Positions 8,773 through 18,137 are shown, numbered from the stretch's first letter. The stretch is 64,000 nucleotides of DNA from Aliiglaciecola sp041538045 (GCF_041538045.1 NZ_JBGOSE010000005.1:248001-312000), one strand, 5' to 3'. Translations and numbers: made by a program. The notes: a model not told the origin generated them from the sequence alone.

Positions 8773-10233
8773 TTAAAGTGCGCCGTTTTCCCACGGACCA
8801 GTAATAGCGAATGTCACACCTGGTGATTGCACATTCACAAACAACCAACGACCGTAGAAACATGCGCCAGCCATTTCTCGGCTAGTGAAGCTACGTCTGT
8901 TGCTGCCATCGATTGAATCGCCAACTGAATCCCAAAAATTTGCTTCAGTCCCAGGGTAAATAGAATCGATTTGAGCTAAGTCACCTTGGTCTAATGAAAT
9001 GTTATTTTCTGCGAACGGGAAGGTTTCTCCCGCCATGGTTAAACCAATAAGGCGTTTAGGGTTTGAGCTGCCATCTTCACACATCAAAATGTTTCCGCGC
9101 GGGCTAACAGCGATGTTATCTGGCGCATTTACTTCATTAACGGCGTCGGATGATTCGAAAATGATAGTTAGGGTTTCTTTGCGAGGATCGTAGCAGAAGA
9201 TTTGTCCAAGGTTGGCTGCGCCACCTGAGGTTGATACGAAGTAGATTTTGCCGTCGTCATACCAGCAGCCTTCGCCACGCTCAACAATTGCAGCGTCTGA
9301 AGCTTGGTTGTAACATCTTTCAGTTGTTGCGTCTGGATCAGCAACTTCCTGCCAAGTTACATCCCAAACAGTGCCTTGCACTAAGCCACCACGTAAATCT
9401 ACGCGCGACTCACCGTTTAGCACCATGGCATACAAGCTGCCGCCAGATTTCAAGTCACCCCATTCGCCCGCAGGAACAAAACGATAGAATGCAGAAGAAC
9501 CCGCATCTTCAGTTTCATATACGTAGCCAGTTGCTGGATCTACGGCAGCAGCTTCGTGTGAGAAACGACCCATTTCACGAATGGGTTGGCCATCGGAGAT
9601 GCCAAATCCAGGGACTTCGAACACGTAACCGTGATTTTCTCCTTGAGGACCTTGATTCCAGTTATGGAAGGTTTCTTCACAAGATAACCATGTTCCCCAA
9701 GGTGTGCTTCCGCCAGCACAGTTTCTAATCGTGCCGCCAAGGCTGTTGTATGAAGACAAAAATTCACCTTTGACGATATCAAACATTAGGTTAGTGGTAC
9801 CGCCATTTTGAGCTGCGTTATAAACGCCACGGCCACCACGAGGTGAGGCTGGAGAGCCTTCGCCTTCGGAACATTCGTGGTTACGAACAAGACAAATAAT
9901 GTTGCCTTTTACGGCAGCTATACCCATGCCATCATGATCAGTCGGTGTAGGTAACAGGTCTGATTGTACTTGACCAGTCCAACCGTAAGACGTGTATTCA
10001 AAACCTTCAGGTAAAGAAAGTAGATTTAGACCTGTTGCTTTGTCTGCTGTAGGAGCTAGCGGGCCGTATGAATTGGTAAAGGGTAATGACGCCGCTTGAG
10101 CTTTGCTAGAAACTGCCGCAAAAGCTGTGCTTGCTGCTGCAATAGAGCCACCTTTTAATACTTGGCGACGACTAAAAGCAGGTTCAATTTTATCTTCATT
10201 CTGTGGGATTAAATCTAATTCTTGTTCTGACAT
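8773..10233 (-). CDS. phoX: PhoX-family (DUF839) Tat-exported phosphatase
   Basis: A 486-residue protein of the PhoX/DUF839 beta-propeller family, calcium- and iron-dependent alkaline phosphatases exported folded by the Tat system. The Tat signal is clear: SRRQVLKGG at residues 21-29 followed by an Ala-rich hydrophobic core and SKAQA. Family motifs include DHDGMGI, RNHECSEGEG, GGTxRNCAGG-like, and a central SCEET near residue 205. The start at 10233 (MSEQELD) is preceded by AAGGA; an upstream extension adds an unlikely leader before the Tat signal. It lies directly downstream of tatABC on the same strand (164-bp gap), an informative pairing. The substrate is inferred to be phosphomonoesters; activity of this branch cannot be told from sequence alone. 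Confidence 0.85.
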   Translation of the reverse strand: MSEQELDLIPQNEDKIEPAFSRRQVLKGGSIAAASTAFAAVSSKAQAASLPFTNSYGPLAPTADKATGLNLLSLPEGFEYTSYGWTGQVQSDLLPTPTDHDGMGIAAVKGNIICLVRNHECSEGEGSPASPRGGRGVYNAAQNGGTTNLMFDIVKGEFLSSYNSLGGTIRNCAGGSTPWGTWLSCEETFHNWNQGPQGENHGYVFEVPGFGISDGQPIREMGRFSHEAAAVDPATGYVYETEDAGSSAFYRFVPAGEWGDLKSGGSLYAMVLNGESRVDLRGGLVQGTVWDVTWQEVADPDATTERCYNQASDAAIVERGEGCWYDDGKIYFVSTSGGAANLGQIFCYDPRKETLTIIFESSDAVNEVNAPDNIAVSPRGNILMCEDGSSNPKRLIGLTMAGETFPFAENNISLDQGDLAQIDSIYPGTEANFWDSVGDSIDGSNRRSFTSREMAGACFYGRWLFVNVQSPGVTFAITGPWENGAL

Positions 10234-10397
10234 GGTGTTTCTGGTCCTTATAATTAGTGGTTTGGCGCAAGTTGAGCTTGTTATGAAAATCAACTAGCTG
10301 AGTACTAATGTACCGACCTTAAATGACAGTTTTGGATCTCTTTTTTTACGCTTTTTTAAACGTTTAATGACAAAAATACTGCTTTTTTATTAATAAC

Positions 10398-11216
10398 TTA
10401 GGTGGATTGGTTCGCTTGTTTACGAGGTGCCTGTTGTTGCTCCGACTGTGTCCAATTTATTAGCACGATCGATAACTCATACAAGGCCAAAATAGGCACG
10501 CCTAAGGCGATTTGCGAAATCAAATCCGGTGGCGTGATTAAAGCTGCAATGAAAAAGACGCCAACAATGGCGTGTTTGCGATAGTCTCTTAACGTTTGCG
10601 CATCGATCACTCCTGCCTTGGCCAACACCAATAGCAAAACCGGCAATTCAAAACACAAACCGAAGGCCAGTATTAAGCGAATAACTAACGCAAGGTATTC
10701 ACTCATTTTGGCTTCCAACTCCACGTTAATAGTTGCGTTTTGACCGCTTGATTCAAAGCTAATGAAAAACTCCCAAGCCAATGGCATCACAACGTAAAAT
10801 GCCAGTGCTGCGCCCATAACAAACAAAATGGGGGTGGCAATAAACAATGGAGACAGGGCTTTTTGTTCGTTTTTATACATACCCGGCGCAATGAATTTCC
10901 AAATTTGAATCAATGTAATGGGCAAGGTACAAAAGGTAGCACTGAAGAAAGCCAGTTTTATATAAGTAAAAAAGGCTTCATGCAAACCTGTGTAAATCAT
11001 GCGTCTGCCGCTGTCAGGGCCAAATATTTGGTACAATGGTTGTTGTAAAAAGCTGTAAATCTGTTCGGCAAAAAAGTAGGAAACAGTAAACATCAAAGCA
11101 AAAAAAGCAAAGCAGAAAAGTAGGCGTCTGCGTAATTCAATTAAATGAGTCAGCAGTGGCGCTTTGTTCTGTACCTCATCATCTGGGTTGCTGTTTTTTT
11201 GTTGAGAATGGCTCAT
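10398..11216 (-). CDS. tatC: TatC, Sec-independent translocase core (alphaproteobacterial-type)
   Basis: A 272-residue, six-transmembrane protein. It has the N-terminal LLTHLIELRRRL motif that binds twin-arginine signals, YTGLHEAFFTYIKLAFF, and the TPPD motif in loop 3. With TatB it forms the signal-recognition complex in the inner membrane. The segments MIYTGLHEAFFTYIK and LRDYRKHAIVGVFF resemble alphaproteobacterial TatC more than the ATDVASPFFTPIK form of E. coli and other gammaproteobacteria (recalled family knowledge, not a search). It overlaps tatB by 4 bp. The C-terminal tail is Gln-rich. Confidence 0.93.
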   Translation of the reverse strand: MSHSQQKNSNPDDEVQNKAPLLTHLIELRRRLLFCFAFFALMFTVSYFFAEQIYSFLQQPLYQIFGPDSGRRMIYTGLHEAFFTYIKLAFFSATFCTLPITLIQIWKFIAPGMYKNEQKALSPLFIATPILFVMGAALAFYVVMPLAWEFFISFESSGQNATINVELEAKMSEYLALVIRLILAFGLCFELPVLLLVLAKAGVIDAQTLRDYRKHAIVGVFFIAALITPPDLISQIALGVPILALYELSIVLINWTQSEQQQAPRKQANQST

Positions 11217-11605
11217 TGAATCTGTTCCTGTTTGGTGGAAGCAGCGGGTTGCTCCAGTTGAACATTTTGACTTTTTTCAACTTCAGCTTTTTTATTTGCA
11301 ATTTGTTGGGCACGGTTATTATGATATTCAGCGTTTTGCGAGCCAGGTATGAAATCGTCGGGCAAATTACGAATATCTTCGGGGAGAAGTTGCTTCCAGT
11401 TTGTTGATTCAGTGGTTGTGCCCTCAACAATACGAATTTCGTTTTCAAGCTGCTTAAAGCCGCCTTTAACATCGTTGATAGTGCGTTTCGCCTTGGTCAC
11501 AAATTGGTTAATCATTTTGAACATCTTGGGGAGATCCTTAGGACCTATTACCAATAATGCCAAAGCGGCAACAAAACCAAGTTCTATCCAACTGAGATCA
11601 AACAT
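11213..11605 (-). CDS. tatB: TatB, twin-arginine translocase subunit
   Basis: A 130-residue protein. A single N-terminal membrane helix (DLSWIELGFVAALALLVIG) is followed by the PKDLP hinge and an amphipathic helix (about 25-60), then a polar Glu/Gln-rich tail. The VIGPKDLP hinge is the form common in alphaproteobacterial TatB; gammaproteobacterial TatB usually has GP-E/Q-RLP. It should form the receptor complex with TatC. It is 21 bp after tatA and overlaps tatC by 4 bp. Confidence 0.9.
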   Translation of the reverse strand: MFDLSWIELGFVAALALLVIGPKDLPKMFKMINQFVTKAKRTINDVKGGFKQLENEIRIVEGTTTESTNWKQLLPEDIRNLPDDFIPGSQNAEYHNNRAQQIANKKAEVEKSQNVQLEQPAASTKQEQIQ

Positions 11606-11626
11606 ACTGTGCTCCCGCAGATATAC

Positions 11627-11824
11627 TTATTGGTTTTCGAGTTTTTCTTTCGGTTGAGACTCGCTTGTACTTTGCGTAGTCTGTTCTTCGTTTTCGCCAA
11701 TACCTTGCTTGAAGCTCTTGATGCCTTGGGCCAAATCACCCATTAACGCAGGGATTCGACCTCTGCCGAACAACAAAATAAATAACAACGCGACTAGAAC
11801 TACTTGCCAAATACTTAAACTCAT
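11627..11824 (-). CDS. tatA: TatA, twin-arginine translocase pore subunit
   Basis: A 65-residue protein with a short membrane helix (IWQVVLVALLFILLF) and then GRGRIPALMGDLAQGIKSFK, the hinge and amphipathic helix that line the translocation site. The FGRGxIPxLMGD form is typical of alphaproteobacterial TatA rather than the FGTKKL form of E. coli. The start at 11824 is preceded by GGAG at a suitable distance; a start five codons earlier would lack this. It is the first gene of tatABC-phoX, and its upstream region abuts REP array D. Confidence 0.9.
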   Translation of the reverse strand: MSLSIWQVVLVALLFILLFGRGRIPALMGDLAQGIKSFKQGIGENEEQTTQSTSESQPKEKLENQ

Positions 11825-11931
11825 CTTTGTGCTCTCCAATTAAAGTTGGACAAGCATGCGTTGCGAATATGACCAAGCTATGACGAAAATATGAAGTTAA
11901 AAAGTAACTACATTCACCCCACAGAAACAGT

Positions 11932-12873
11932 TGTAGCATGGCCTTCAGGCCATGGGGTGTTTCAGGCATGGGATGTTTCAAACGGCACGCGACCTTGTAG
12001 CATGGCCCACAGGCCATGGATTGTGGGTACGTGTTTCGCGGGGCTAAAGCACCCGCCCACAGGCCAAGGGATGTTTCAAACGGCACGCGGCCCTGTAGCA
12101 TGGCCTTTAGGCCATGGATTGTGGGTGCGTGTTCGCGGGGCTAAAGCACCCGCCTACAGGCCAAGGGATGTTTCAAACGGCACGCGGCCCTGTAGCATGG
12201 CCTTTAGGCCATGGATTGTGGGTGCGTGTTCGCGGGGCTAAAGCACCCGCCTACAGGGCATGGGGTGTTTCAGGCATGGGATGTTTCAAACGGCACGCGA
12301 CCTTGTAGCATGGCCTTTAGGCCATGGATTGTGGGTTAGTGTTTCGCGGGGCTAAAGCACCCGCCTACAGGCCATGGGATGTTTCAGGCATGGGATATTT
12401 CAAACGGCACGCGACCTTGTAGCATGGCCTTTAGGCCATGGATTGTGGGTACGTGTTCGCGGGGCTAAAGCACCCGCCTACAGGCCATGGGGTGTAGGCG
12501 GCATGGGATGTTTCATACGGCACGCGGCCCTGTAGCATGGTCTTTAGGCCATGGATTGTGGGTGCGTGTTTCGCGGGGCTAAAGCACCCGCCTACAGGGC
12601 ATGGGGTGTTTCAGGCCATGGGATGTTTCAAACGGCACGCGACCTTGTAGCATGGCCTTTAGGCCATGGATTGTGGGTTAGTGTTCGCGGGGCTAAAGCA
12701 CCCGCCTACAGGGCATGGGGTGTTTCAGGCCATGGGGTGTTTCAAACGGCACGCGACCCTGTAGCATGGCCTTCAGGCCATGGATTGTGGGTACGTGTTC
12801 GCGGGGCTAAAGCACCCGCCTACAGGGCATGGATTGTGGGTACGTGTTCGCGGGGCTAAAGCACCCGCCTACA
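11932..12873. repeat. REP/BIME array D, nine GTAG units
   Basis: GTAG heads followed by CATGGCC-TTTA-GGCCATG (with TTCA, CACA and TTTA loop variants) start at 11933, 11997, 12094, 12192, 12304, 12419, 12532, 12647 and 12761. Most are paired with an inverted GCGGGGCTAAAGCACCCGC-CTAC, and one extra partner lies at the right end. Spacing is 64, 97, 98 and then 112-115 bp, so the later copies form a near-regular 114-bp tandem. Spacers share GGATTGTGGGT and TTTCAAACGGCACGCG. The right-most partner, read leftward, supplies the stop codon of the RND gene. The array fills the whole space between tatA and that gene. Confidence 0.88.
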
Positions 12874-15800
12874 GGGTGCTTTGATGGGGTGTTGCTTCGC
12901 TTTCGGGCTTGGATAATTTTCCTTTGATCCATCTAAATGGCAATTTAACATCATCTAGAATTAGATACATACATGGGATCAGAATCAAAGTCACTATGGT
13001 GGCGTATATAACCGCGAAACCTAAGGCGATCGCCATGGGCACTACCATTCTTGCCTGCATGCTGGTTTCGAACATAATGGGTACTACGCCAACAAAAGTA
13101 GTGATTGAGGTTAGTGTGATTGCTCTGAAACGAGCGCAACCAGCGTCGAGCACCGCTTGTTTAATGTGTGTGCCGTTTTTACGCATAGTGTTGATGAAAT
13201 CCGTCATCAACAGGGAGTCGTTAATTACCACCCCCGCCGCGGCAATCAGGCCGAAGGTCGACATGGTGCTAAGATCGGTATCAAAAATAAAATGCCCCCA
13301 TATAGCACCAGTGAAACTGAAAGGAATAACCATCAATATCATGAATGGCTGCATGTAGCTCTTAAGTGGTACGGCTAAAAGAATGTACATCATGATCAAA
13401 CCGGCAATGAAAAACAGAATTTGTTCGTTCTGTTGAGCTTGGGTTTCTTCAATTGCACCGCCTAATTCTGTTTTCACTGATGGGAAGAGTTTTTGCATTT
13501 CAGGCAGCAGTTCATTGGCTATCTTTTCCACCACTGAGTTGGGTTCTACCGCTTCTTCGTCGATGTTGCCATAAACATAAACGCTTCTGTAACCGCCTTC
13601 TCTGCGAATATAACTGATACCAGGGGTTTCTTCTAAATTAACTACATCGCCTAACATGACTTCTTTGCCTGAGGGGGTGGTGATCACTGCGTATTTTAGT
13701 TCCGCAAAACGCTCTCTAGTTAGCCTAGGGTAGCGAACCATCACTTTCACTTCTTCACCATTACGAATGACCCGTTGGGCTTCGCCGCCATAAAAACTTG
13801 TGCCCATTTGATTGGCGATGGACGAAAGATCTAATCCCAAATCATAAGCCACTGGTAACAACGTCATTTGGATTTCTTTACTGGCGGGATCGATAGTGGA
13901 ACTTATATCGAATAAGCCTTCTTCTTGTTGCAGTAACTCAATGAATTTGAGTCCTGCGGCATTTAAGGTTTCAATATCTGGACCAAACAAAAGGTAGCCA
14001 AAATCACCATCTCCGCCTCCTTCTGAAAAGGGATTATCTCTAATGGTAAATGACTTCATGCCGGGAATTTCGGGTATTTCCGAGCGCCACCTTCGTGCCA
14101 ATTCAAAGGTATCGAAGTGCCGTTCTTCTTCGGGTACAAGAGCGATAAGAACCTGCCCTTCGGTGCGCCCGTCATTAAATGAAAAAATGTCTCGAATTAA
14201 GCCGGAACCATATTCATCTATCACCTCATCTTCGACTTTTTTGATGATCTTTTCGATAAGGTGTAAGGCTTCAATTGTTGCGGTGTCGGAAACAGTTTCA
14301 TTCATTTCTATACGAATGCTGGGGAAATCATGGGGAACAGAAGGGGTTGGTACCATGCGTACAAATTTACCGGTAATTAATCCAATGCTGATAAGTAAAA
14401 AGGCAACAAAAGTAGCGAAAACTGCCCACCGGAAGCGGGTGCAAACTTCAATAAAGTTGCGATATGGCCCGTTAACAAAAGCGAAAAAGCGAGTATTGAA
14501 TCTATCTCGCCAACTTCCTGCTTTAATTGGTTTGAAGTTAGTGTGCGCTAAATGGGCGGGTAGGATTAATTTAGATTCAACTAAACTATAAGCTAAGCAG
14601 AATATAGCTACTCCGGCAATATTCCACATAAATGTACCTAAAAAACCGCTTCCTTGAGTAAAGGGTAAAAATACCGCTATGGTCGTTAACACACCAAAGG
14701 TGGCTGGAGTGGCCACGCGCTTGGCTCCTCTAACTACATTTTCTACTCCTCCACCGTGTTTTTCGATTTCTGTATAGGCACTTTCGCCTATAACAATGGC
14801 ATCATCGACGACAATACCCAACACCATAATGAAGGCAAATAACGACAAGACATTAATGGTGAGGCCGAATACACTCATGGTTAAAATTGCGCCTAAGAAG
14901 CACACGGGCAGACCTATCATCACCCACAATGCCAGCCTAAACCGCAAGAACAAGGTCAACATAAACGCGACTAATATGGAACCTTGAAATAGGTTGCTAA
15001 GCATCATATTGAGTCGTTCTGTGACGTAGGTGGTCATATCAACTAAAATTTTTAATTCTAAGCCGTCAGGTAATGTCTCGTTGCGGCTGGCAACATAGGC
15101 TTTTACCGAATCTGCCACTGCTATCATGTTTTGGTCTTTGGTCGCATTCACCGACATATAAATGGCATTTTGGCCAGAAAAGTTAGCGTAGCGTTCACCC
15201 TCAGTAAAACCATCTTGAATAATGGCTACGTCTTTAAGTAAAACTTTAGCTCCATTGGAACCTATTTTGATTGGAATGTGGCGAAACTCATCACCTTTGT
15301 AAAACTGGTTTTCTACGCGCACGGAAATAATCCCCGTGTCGGTGCGCAGTTGTCCTGCGGAATAGTTTGCTGAAAAACGTTGAATGGCTAGACGAATTTC
15401 ATCAAGGGTGATGTTGTATTTGCGTAGTTCGTCGGGCTTAATTTCAACGGCAATTTCGTCATCAGGCGCATATAAGTCGATTAAAGATACATTGTTTAAC
15501 TGTAACAGTTCGGTCTCAATCTCTTTGGCTACCGGTTTTAATTCTTCTAAGGTTGAATCACCCACAATGGCCATTTCTATGACGTCTTGGTTAAACTCTT
15601 CTTGGTAAACGGTGACCGGTTCCATGCCCGCCGGAAAGGTAGCGATACCATCTACGCGCAACTTAACTTTGTCTAGTACATCAGACAGTTGCTCATCGGG
15701 ATCAATTTCTAAGCTAACTCTGCCACTGTTTCTAAATGCCCTTGAAACACTGCGTTTAATCTCGGTAACGTCTTTTAAGGCTTCGTCTATTTTAATCAGA

Positions 15801-16009
15801 ATACCTTCTTCAATTTCCTGTGGGGAGGCCCCTGGGTAATTGGCTTGAATGCTGATGAAATTGATTTCTAGGCTAGGGAACATCTGTCTAGGTAAAGAAA
15901 AGTAGCTTGCTGCGCCCAGAATTGCGATAAATATCATGAGCAAGTTGGCAGCGACAGAGTTATTAGCAAAGTAGGCGATTAGTCCAGTCTGTTTGGCTTC
16001 ATTAGTCAT
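12869..16009 (-). CDS. RND efflux pump permease
   Basis: A 1046-residue inner membrane pump of the AcrB/HAE superfamily. After the first membrane helix (VAANLLMIFIAILGAASYF) comes LPRQMFPSLEINFISIQANYPG-like porter sequence. The TM4 proton-relay motif is LGIVVDDAIVIGESAY near residue 405, with the Asp pair present. It lacks the copper methionines of CusA, so it more likely exports organic compounds. The start at 16009 is preferred because it follows the adaptor stop by 10 bp with AGG upstream; a start 11 codons earlier would overlap the adaptor. The C-terminus (PHQSTL) ends in a TAG that belongs to REP array D. It forms an operon with the adaptor gene upstream. Confidence 0.88.
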   Translation of the reverse strand: MTNEAKQTGLIAYFANNSVAANLLMIFIAILGAASYFSLPRQMFPSLEINFISIQANYPGASPQEIEEGILIKIDEALKDVTEIKRSVSRAFRNSGRVSLEIDPDEQLSDVLDKVKLRVDGIATFPAGMEPVTVYQEEFNQDVIEMAIVGDSTLEELKPVAKEIETELLQLNNVSLIDLYAPDDEIAVEIKPDELRKYNITLDEIRLAIQRFSANYSAGQLRTDTGIISVRVENQFYKGDEFRHIPIKIGSNGAKVLLKDVAIIQDGFTEGERYANFSGQNAIYMSVNATKDQNMIAVADSVKAYVASRNETLPDGLELKILVDMTTYVTERLNMMLSNLFQGSILVAFMLTLFLRFRLALWVMIGLPVCFLGAILTMSVFGLTINVLSLFAFIMVLGIVVDDAIVIGESAYTEIEKHGGGVENVVRGAKRVATPATFGVLTTIAVFLPFTQGSGFLGTFMWNIAGVAIFCLAYSLVESKLILPAHLAHTNFKPIKAGSWRDRFNTRFFAFVNGPYRNFIEVCTRFRWAVFATFVAFLLISIGLITGKFVRMVPTPSVPHDFPSIRIEMNETVSDTATIEALHLIEKIIKKVEDEVIDEYGSGLIRDIFSFNDGRTEGQVLIALVPEEERHFDTFELARRWRSEIPEIPGMKSFTIRDNPFSEGGGDGDFGYLLFGPDIETLNAAGLKFIELLQQEEGLFDISSTIDPASKEIQMTLLPVAYDLGLDLSSIANQMGTSFYGGEAQRVIRNGEEVKVMVRYPRLTRERFAELKYAVITTPSGKEVMLGDVVNLEETPGISYIRREGGYRSVYVYGNIDEEAVEPNSVVEKIANELLPEMQKLFPSVKTELGGAIEETQAQQNEQILFFIAGLIMMYILLAVPLKSYMQPFMILMVIPFSFTGAIWGHFIFDTDLSTMSTFGLIAAAGVVINDSLLMTDFINTMRKNGTHIKQAVLDAGCARFRAITLTSITTFVGVVPIMFETSMQARMVVPMAIALGFAVIYATIVTLILIPCMYLILDDVKLPFRWIKGKLSKPESEATPHQSTL

Positions 16010-16019
16010 TATTTTTGGC

Positions 16020-17186
16020 CTACTGGTTAGGTTGCTGGGCAACTAAATCGTCATCTTGTTGTGCGTTATACAAGCGCACTTCCATATTTTTTTGCGGGTA
16101 ATCTGGAATTGTGGTTACCACGCGGTCTGACTCGTTCAAGCCGCGTTTTATAATGAAATGCGCACCTTCTTCACGAATAATATCTACCGGTTTAGGTTGC
16201 AGTTTGTTATCGTTATCAACTACCCAGACTTGCTTATTGGTCACCAAGTCTTGGGGTAAACGATATACATCTTTCAGCACCTGACCCGAGATGTTAACCT
16301 CAACATAACTACCAAATTTCAGAGCAGGTACTTGGCTTTTTAAGCCATAGGGATCATCAATTTGGACGACAATATGACTCATTCGTGTAGCTTGATCGAT
16401 AACGCCTGTATCACGAACTACTTTGCCCGCGCGGCTAAAAGTGTTTACGCCCTTAACGATGACTACCGCGTCTTGATTCTCAAGGTTAGCGGGCAAAAAG
16501 GCACTATCGAAACCAGCTATTGGGAATAAAACCTCTGCAGATTCAATGTTGTTTAGGGTTCCCACTTTAGCGCCACTGCTAACGTATTCTCCTAGTCCAA
16601 TGGTGCGTTCTATTACTAGAGCATCAAAGGGAGAGGTGACCTGGCAATTATCTAAATCGCGTTGGGCTATTTTCATTCTTGCTTGGGCAGATTTAAGCGC
16701 CGCTTGTGCACTCATTATTTGAGGCTTTCGGAGATACAGGTCACTTACTTTGCTATTAGGAAAGTTTTTCGCTTCTTGTTTTGCAACTTCCCCTTGAGCT
16801 TGCTCTTCAATTAACGCACTTTGCGCTTGAATATATTCTGCTTCCGCCTGCAACAGTGCTGCTTCGTATGTGTCTTTTTCGATGCTAAATAAGACTTCGC
16901 CACGTTTAACTAAACCGCCGGCAACAAATTTAGGATTCCAACTGATTATTTCGCCCGAAACCTGAGCTGATAAGTTGGTGCTTTCCAGCGGCGTAACTTC
17001 ACCAAAGCTATGAATGAGCACTTGATAATTAATAGATTCAGCGGAAACTATGTTGACCAAGGGGCGGGTGTCAACCTTTTCTTCATCGGCTTCTTCTTTA
17101 CCTGATGCGCCTATAACCATCATAGCGCCAATTCCTATGCCAACTATTGCAACGAATAGGAGTGCCTTAATCCATGTATTATTCAT
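16020..17186 (-). CDS. RND efflux periplasmic adaptor (HlyD/MFP family)
   Basis: A 388-residue membrane-fusion protein. It has an N-terminal anchor (WIKALLFVAIVGIGIGAMMVI), a lipoyl half-motif (GEVTPLESTNLSAQVSGEI, then KRGEVLFSIE), an alpha-hairpin (about 100-185) and the returning half CQVTSPFDALVIERTIGLGEYV. It bridges the RND permease encoded 10 bp downstream to an outer membrane channel that is not encoded here, probably TolC. No regulator gene is adjacent; the upstream gap is shared with the divergent DsrE-like gene. Confidence 0.85.
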   Translation of the reverse strand: MNNTWIKALLFVAIVGIGIGAMMVIGASGKEEADEEKVDTRPLVNIVSAESINYQVLIHSFGEVTPLESTNLSAQVSGEIISWNPKFVAGGLVKRGEVLFSIEKDTYEAALLQAEAEYIQAQSALIEEQAQGEVAKQEAKNFPNSKVSDLYLRKPQIMSAQAALKSAQARMKIAQRDLDNCQVTSPFDALVIERTIGLGEYVSSGAKVGTLNNIESAEVLFPIAGFDSAFLPANLENQDAVVIVKGVNTFSRAGKVVRDTGVIDQATRMSHIVVQIDDPYGLKSQVPALKFGSYVEVNISGQVLKDVYRLPQDLVTNKQVWVVDNDNKLQPKPVDIIREEGAHFIIKRGLNESDRVVTTIPDYPQKNMEVRLYNAQQDDDLVAQQPNQ

Positions 17187-17558
17187 ACTAACTCACATTT
17201 TAGTTATTATACTTTAAGGGTATTTGCTTGTTTTATAGTTTTTATATTGTGAAAACAAATAGTAATACTTCACATCTAAGTCCCTTCCCATAACGTAAAC
17301 AACCGTTTTAAGGAAAGCCTAAATTGTTTTTAATAGTTCAAATGTCGGTGATCTTACCTTGTATACGAGCAATAAAGAAGATTTTAGGTTAGCTGAATTG
17401 TTAAAATATGTGTATTTATTTACTTCTACAGGGATAAATCACCGAGGCTAGCATAGTCAGTTGCTATATGTTCTGTAAGCAGTTGAGAAAACTTTCTCAG
17501 AGAATTTACAAAAATAGGGTAGTATTTGCTAGGGATTTAAATTTGGGGAGTCTGAAGG
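17187..17558. other. divergent intergenic region without a recognised gene
   Basis: This 372-bp AT-rich stretch separates the leftward efflux operon from the rightward DsrE-like gene and should hold both promoters. No long inverted repeat, REP element or small open frame with a ribosome site was found. Confidence 0.5.
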
Positions 17559-18137
17559 TTGAAACTGTTCACTGTAATGTTAGGTATTTGTCTGTGCTGT
17601 GGATTGGGCGCATTCGAAAGCGATGCTGCACAAAAAGGTACGTCTGGTGCGAATAAAGAAATTGGGAAGTTTACAACTGGTCCCGTGATCCAAGATTTTG
17701 GTAAGCATGCAAAAGTACAAATTGACCAAACCTTCGACGCTAATACTGAATTTAAAGTGGCGTTTGACGTAAGTAAAACCAGTGGGGAGAAAACCTTAAA
17801 CCGACACTTTGATAGCTTAGCCCGCTTTCTCAACATGCTGGTGGCTAATGGTGCGAAACAAGAAAATATTCATTTAGCTTTGGTTGTTCATGGTAGTGCA
17901 GGCAGCGATTTACTTAACCCCTCTGCATATAAAAAACGATTTGATGCCGAAAATCCCAATCATCCGTTAATTGCCGAACTATTAACAAACAATGTTGAAG
18001 TATATCTTTGTGGCCAGTCTGCAGCATTTCGTGACGTTAGCAACGATGAGCTTATTGAGGGCGTTCAAATGTCGCTTTCCGCCATGACCGCTCATTCGTT
18101 GTTGAATCAACGCGGCTATTCAGTGAATCCTTTTTAG
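17559..18137 (+). CDS. secreted DsrE-like protein
   Basis: A 192-residue protein. A signal peptide (FTVMLGICLCCGLGAFESDAA) precedes a DsrE/DsrF-like fold: VAFDVSKTSGE, LARFLNMLVANG, IHLALVVHGSAG, and a conserved cysteine in VYLCGQSAAF near residue 150. The family includes sulfur-relay and sulfur-carrier subunits; periplasmic single-domain members have no settled function. The start is TTG, chosen because GGGGAG lies 8 bases upstream and the signal peptide begins there. It stands alone, divergent from the efflux operon. Confidence 0.7.
   Translation: MKLFTVMLGICLCCGLGAFESDAAQKGTSGANKEIGKFTTGPVIQDFGKHAKVQIDQTFDANTEFKVAFDVSKTSGEKTLNRHFDSLARFLNMLVANGAKQENIHLALVVHGSAGSDLLNPSAYKKRFDAENPNHPLIAELLTNNVEVYLCGQSAAFRDVSNDELIEGVQMSLSAMTAHSLLNQRGYSVNPF

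Noticed and set aside
10311..10329. Pho box upstream of phoX (CTGTCAT on the minus strand)
   Set aside because: Only one half-site is present; the second 7-base repeat expected after 4 bases is not seen.
11891..12859. Long plus-strand frames across array D
   Set aside because: The peptides repeat (RGAKAPAYR, PLGHGLWV) because the DNA does; no gene is supported.
239..12873. CRISPR arrays
   Set aside because: Repeats are regularly spaced, but the intervening sequences are themselves nearly identical and the repeats form inverted pairs; no cas genes are present.
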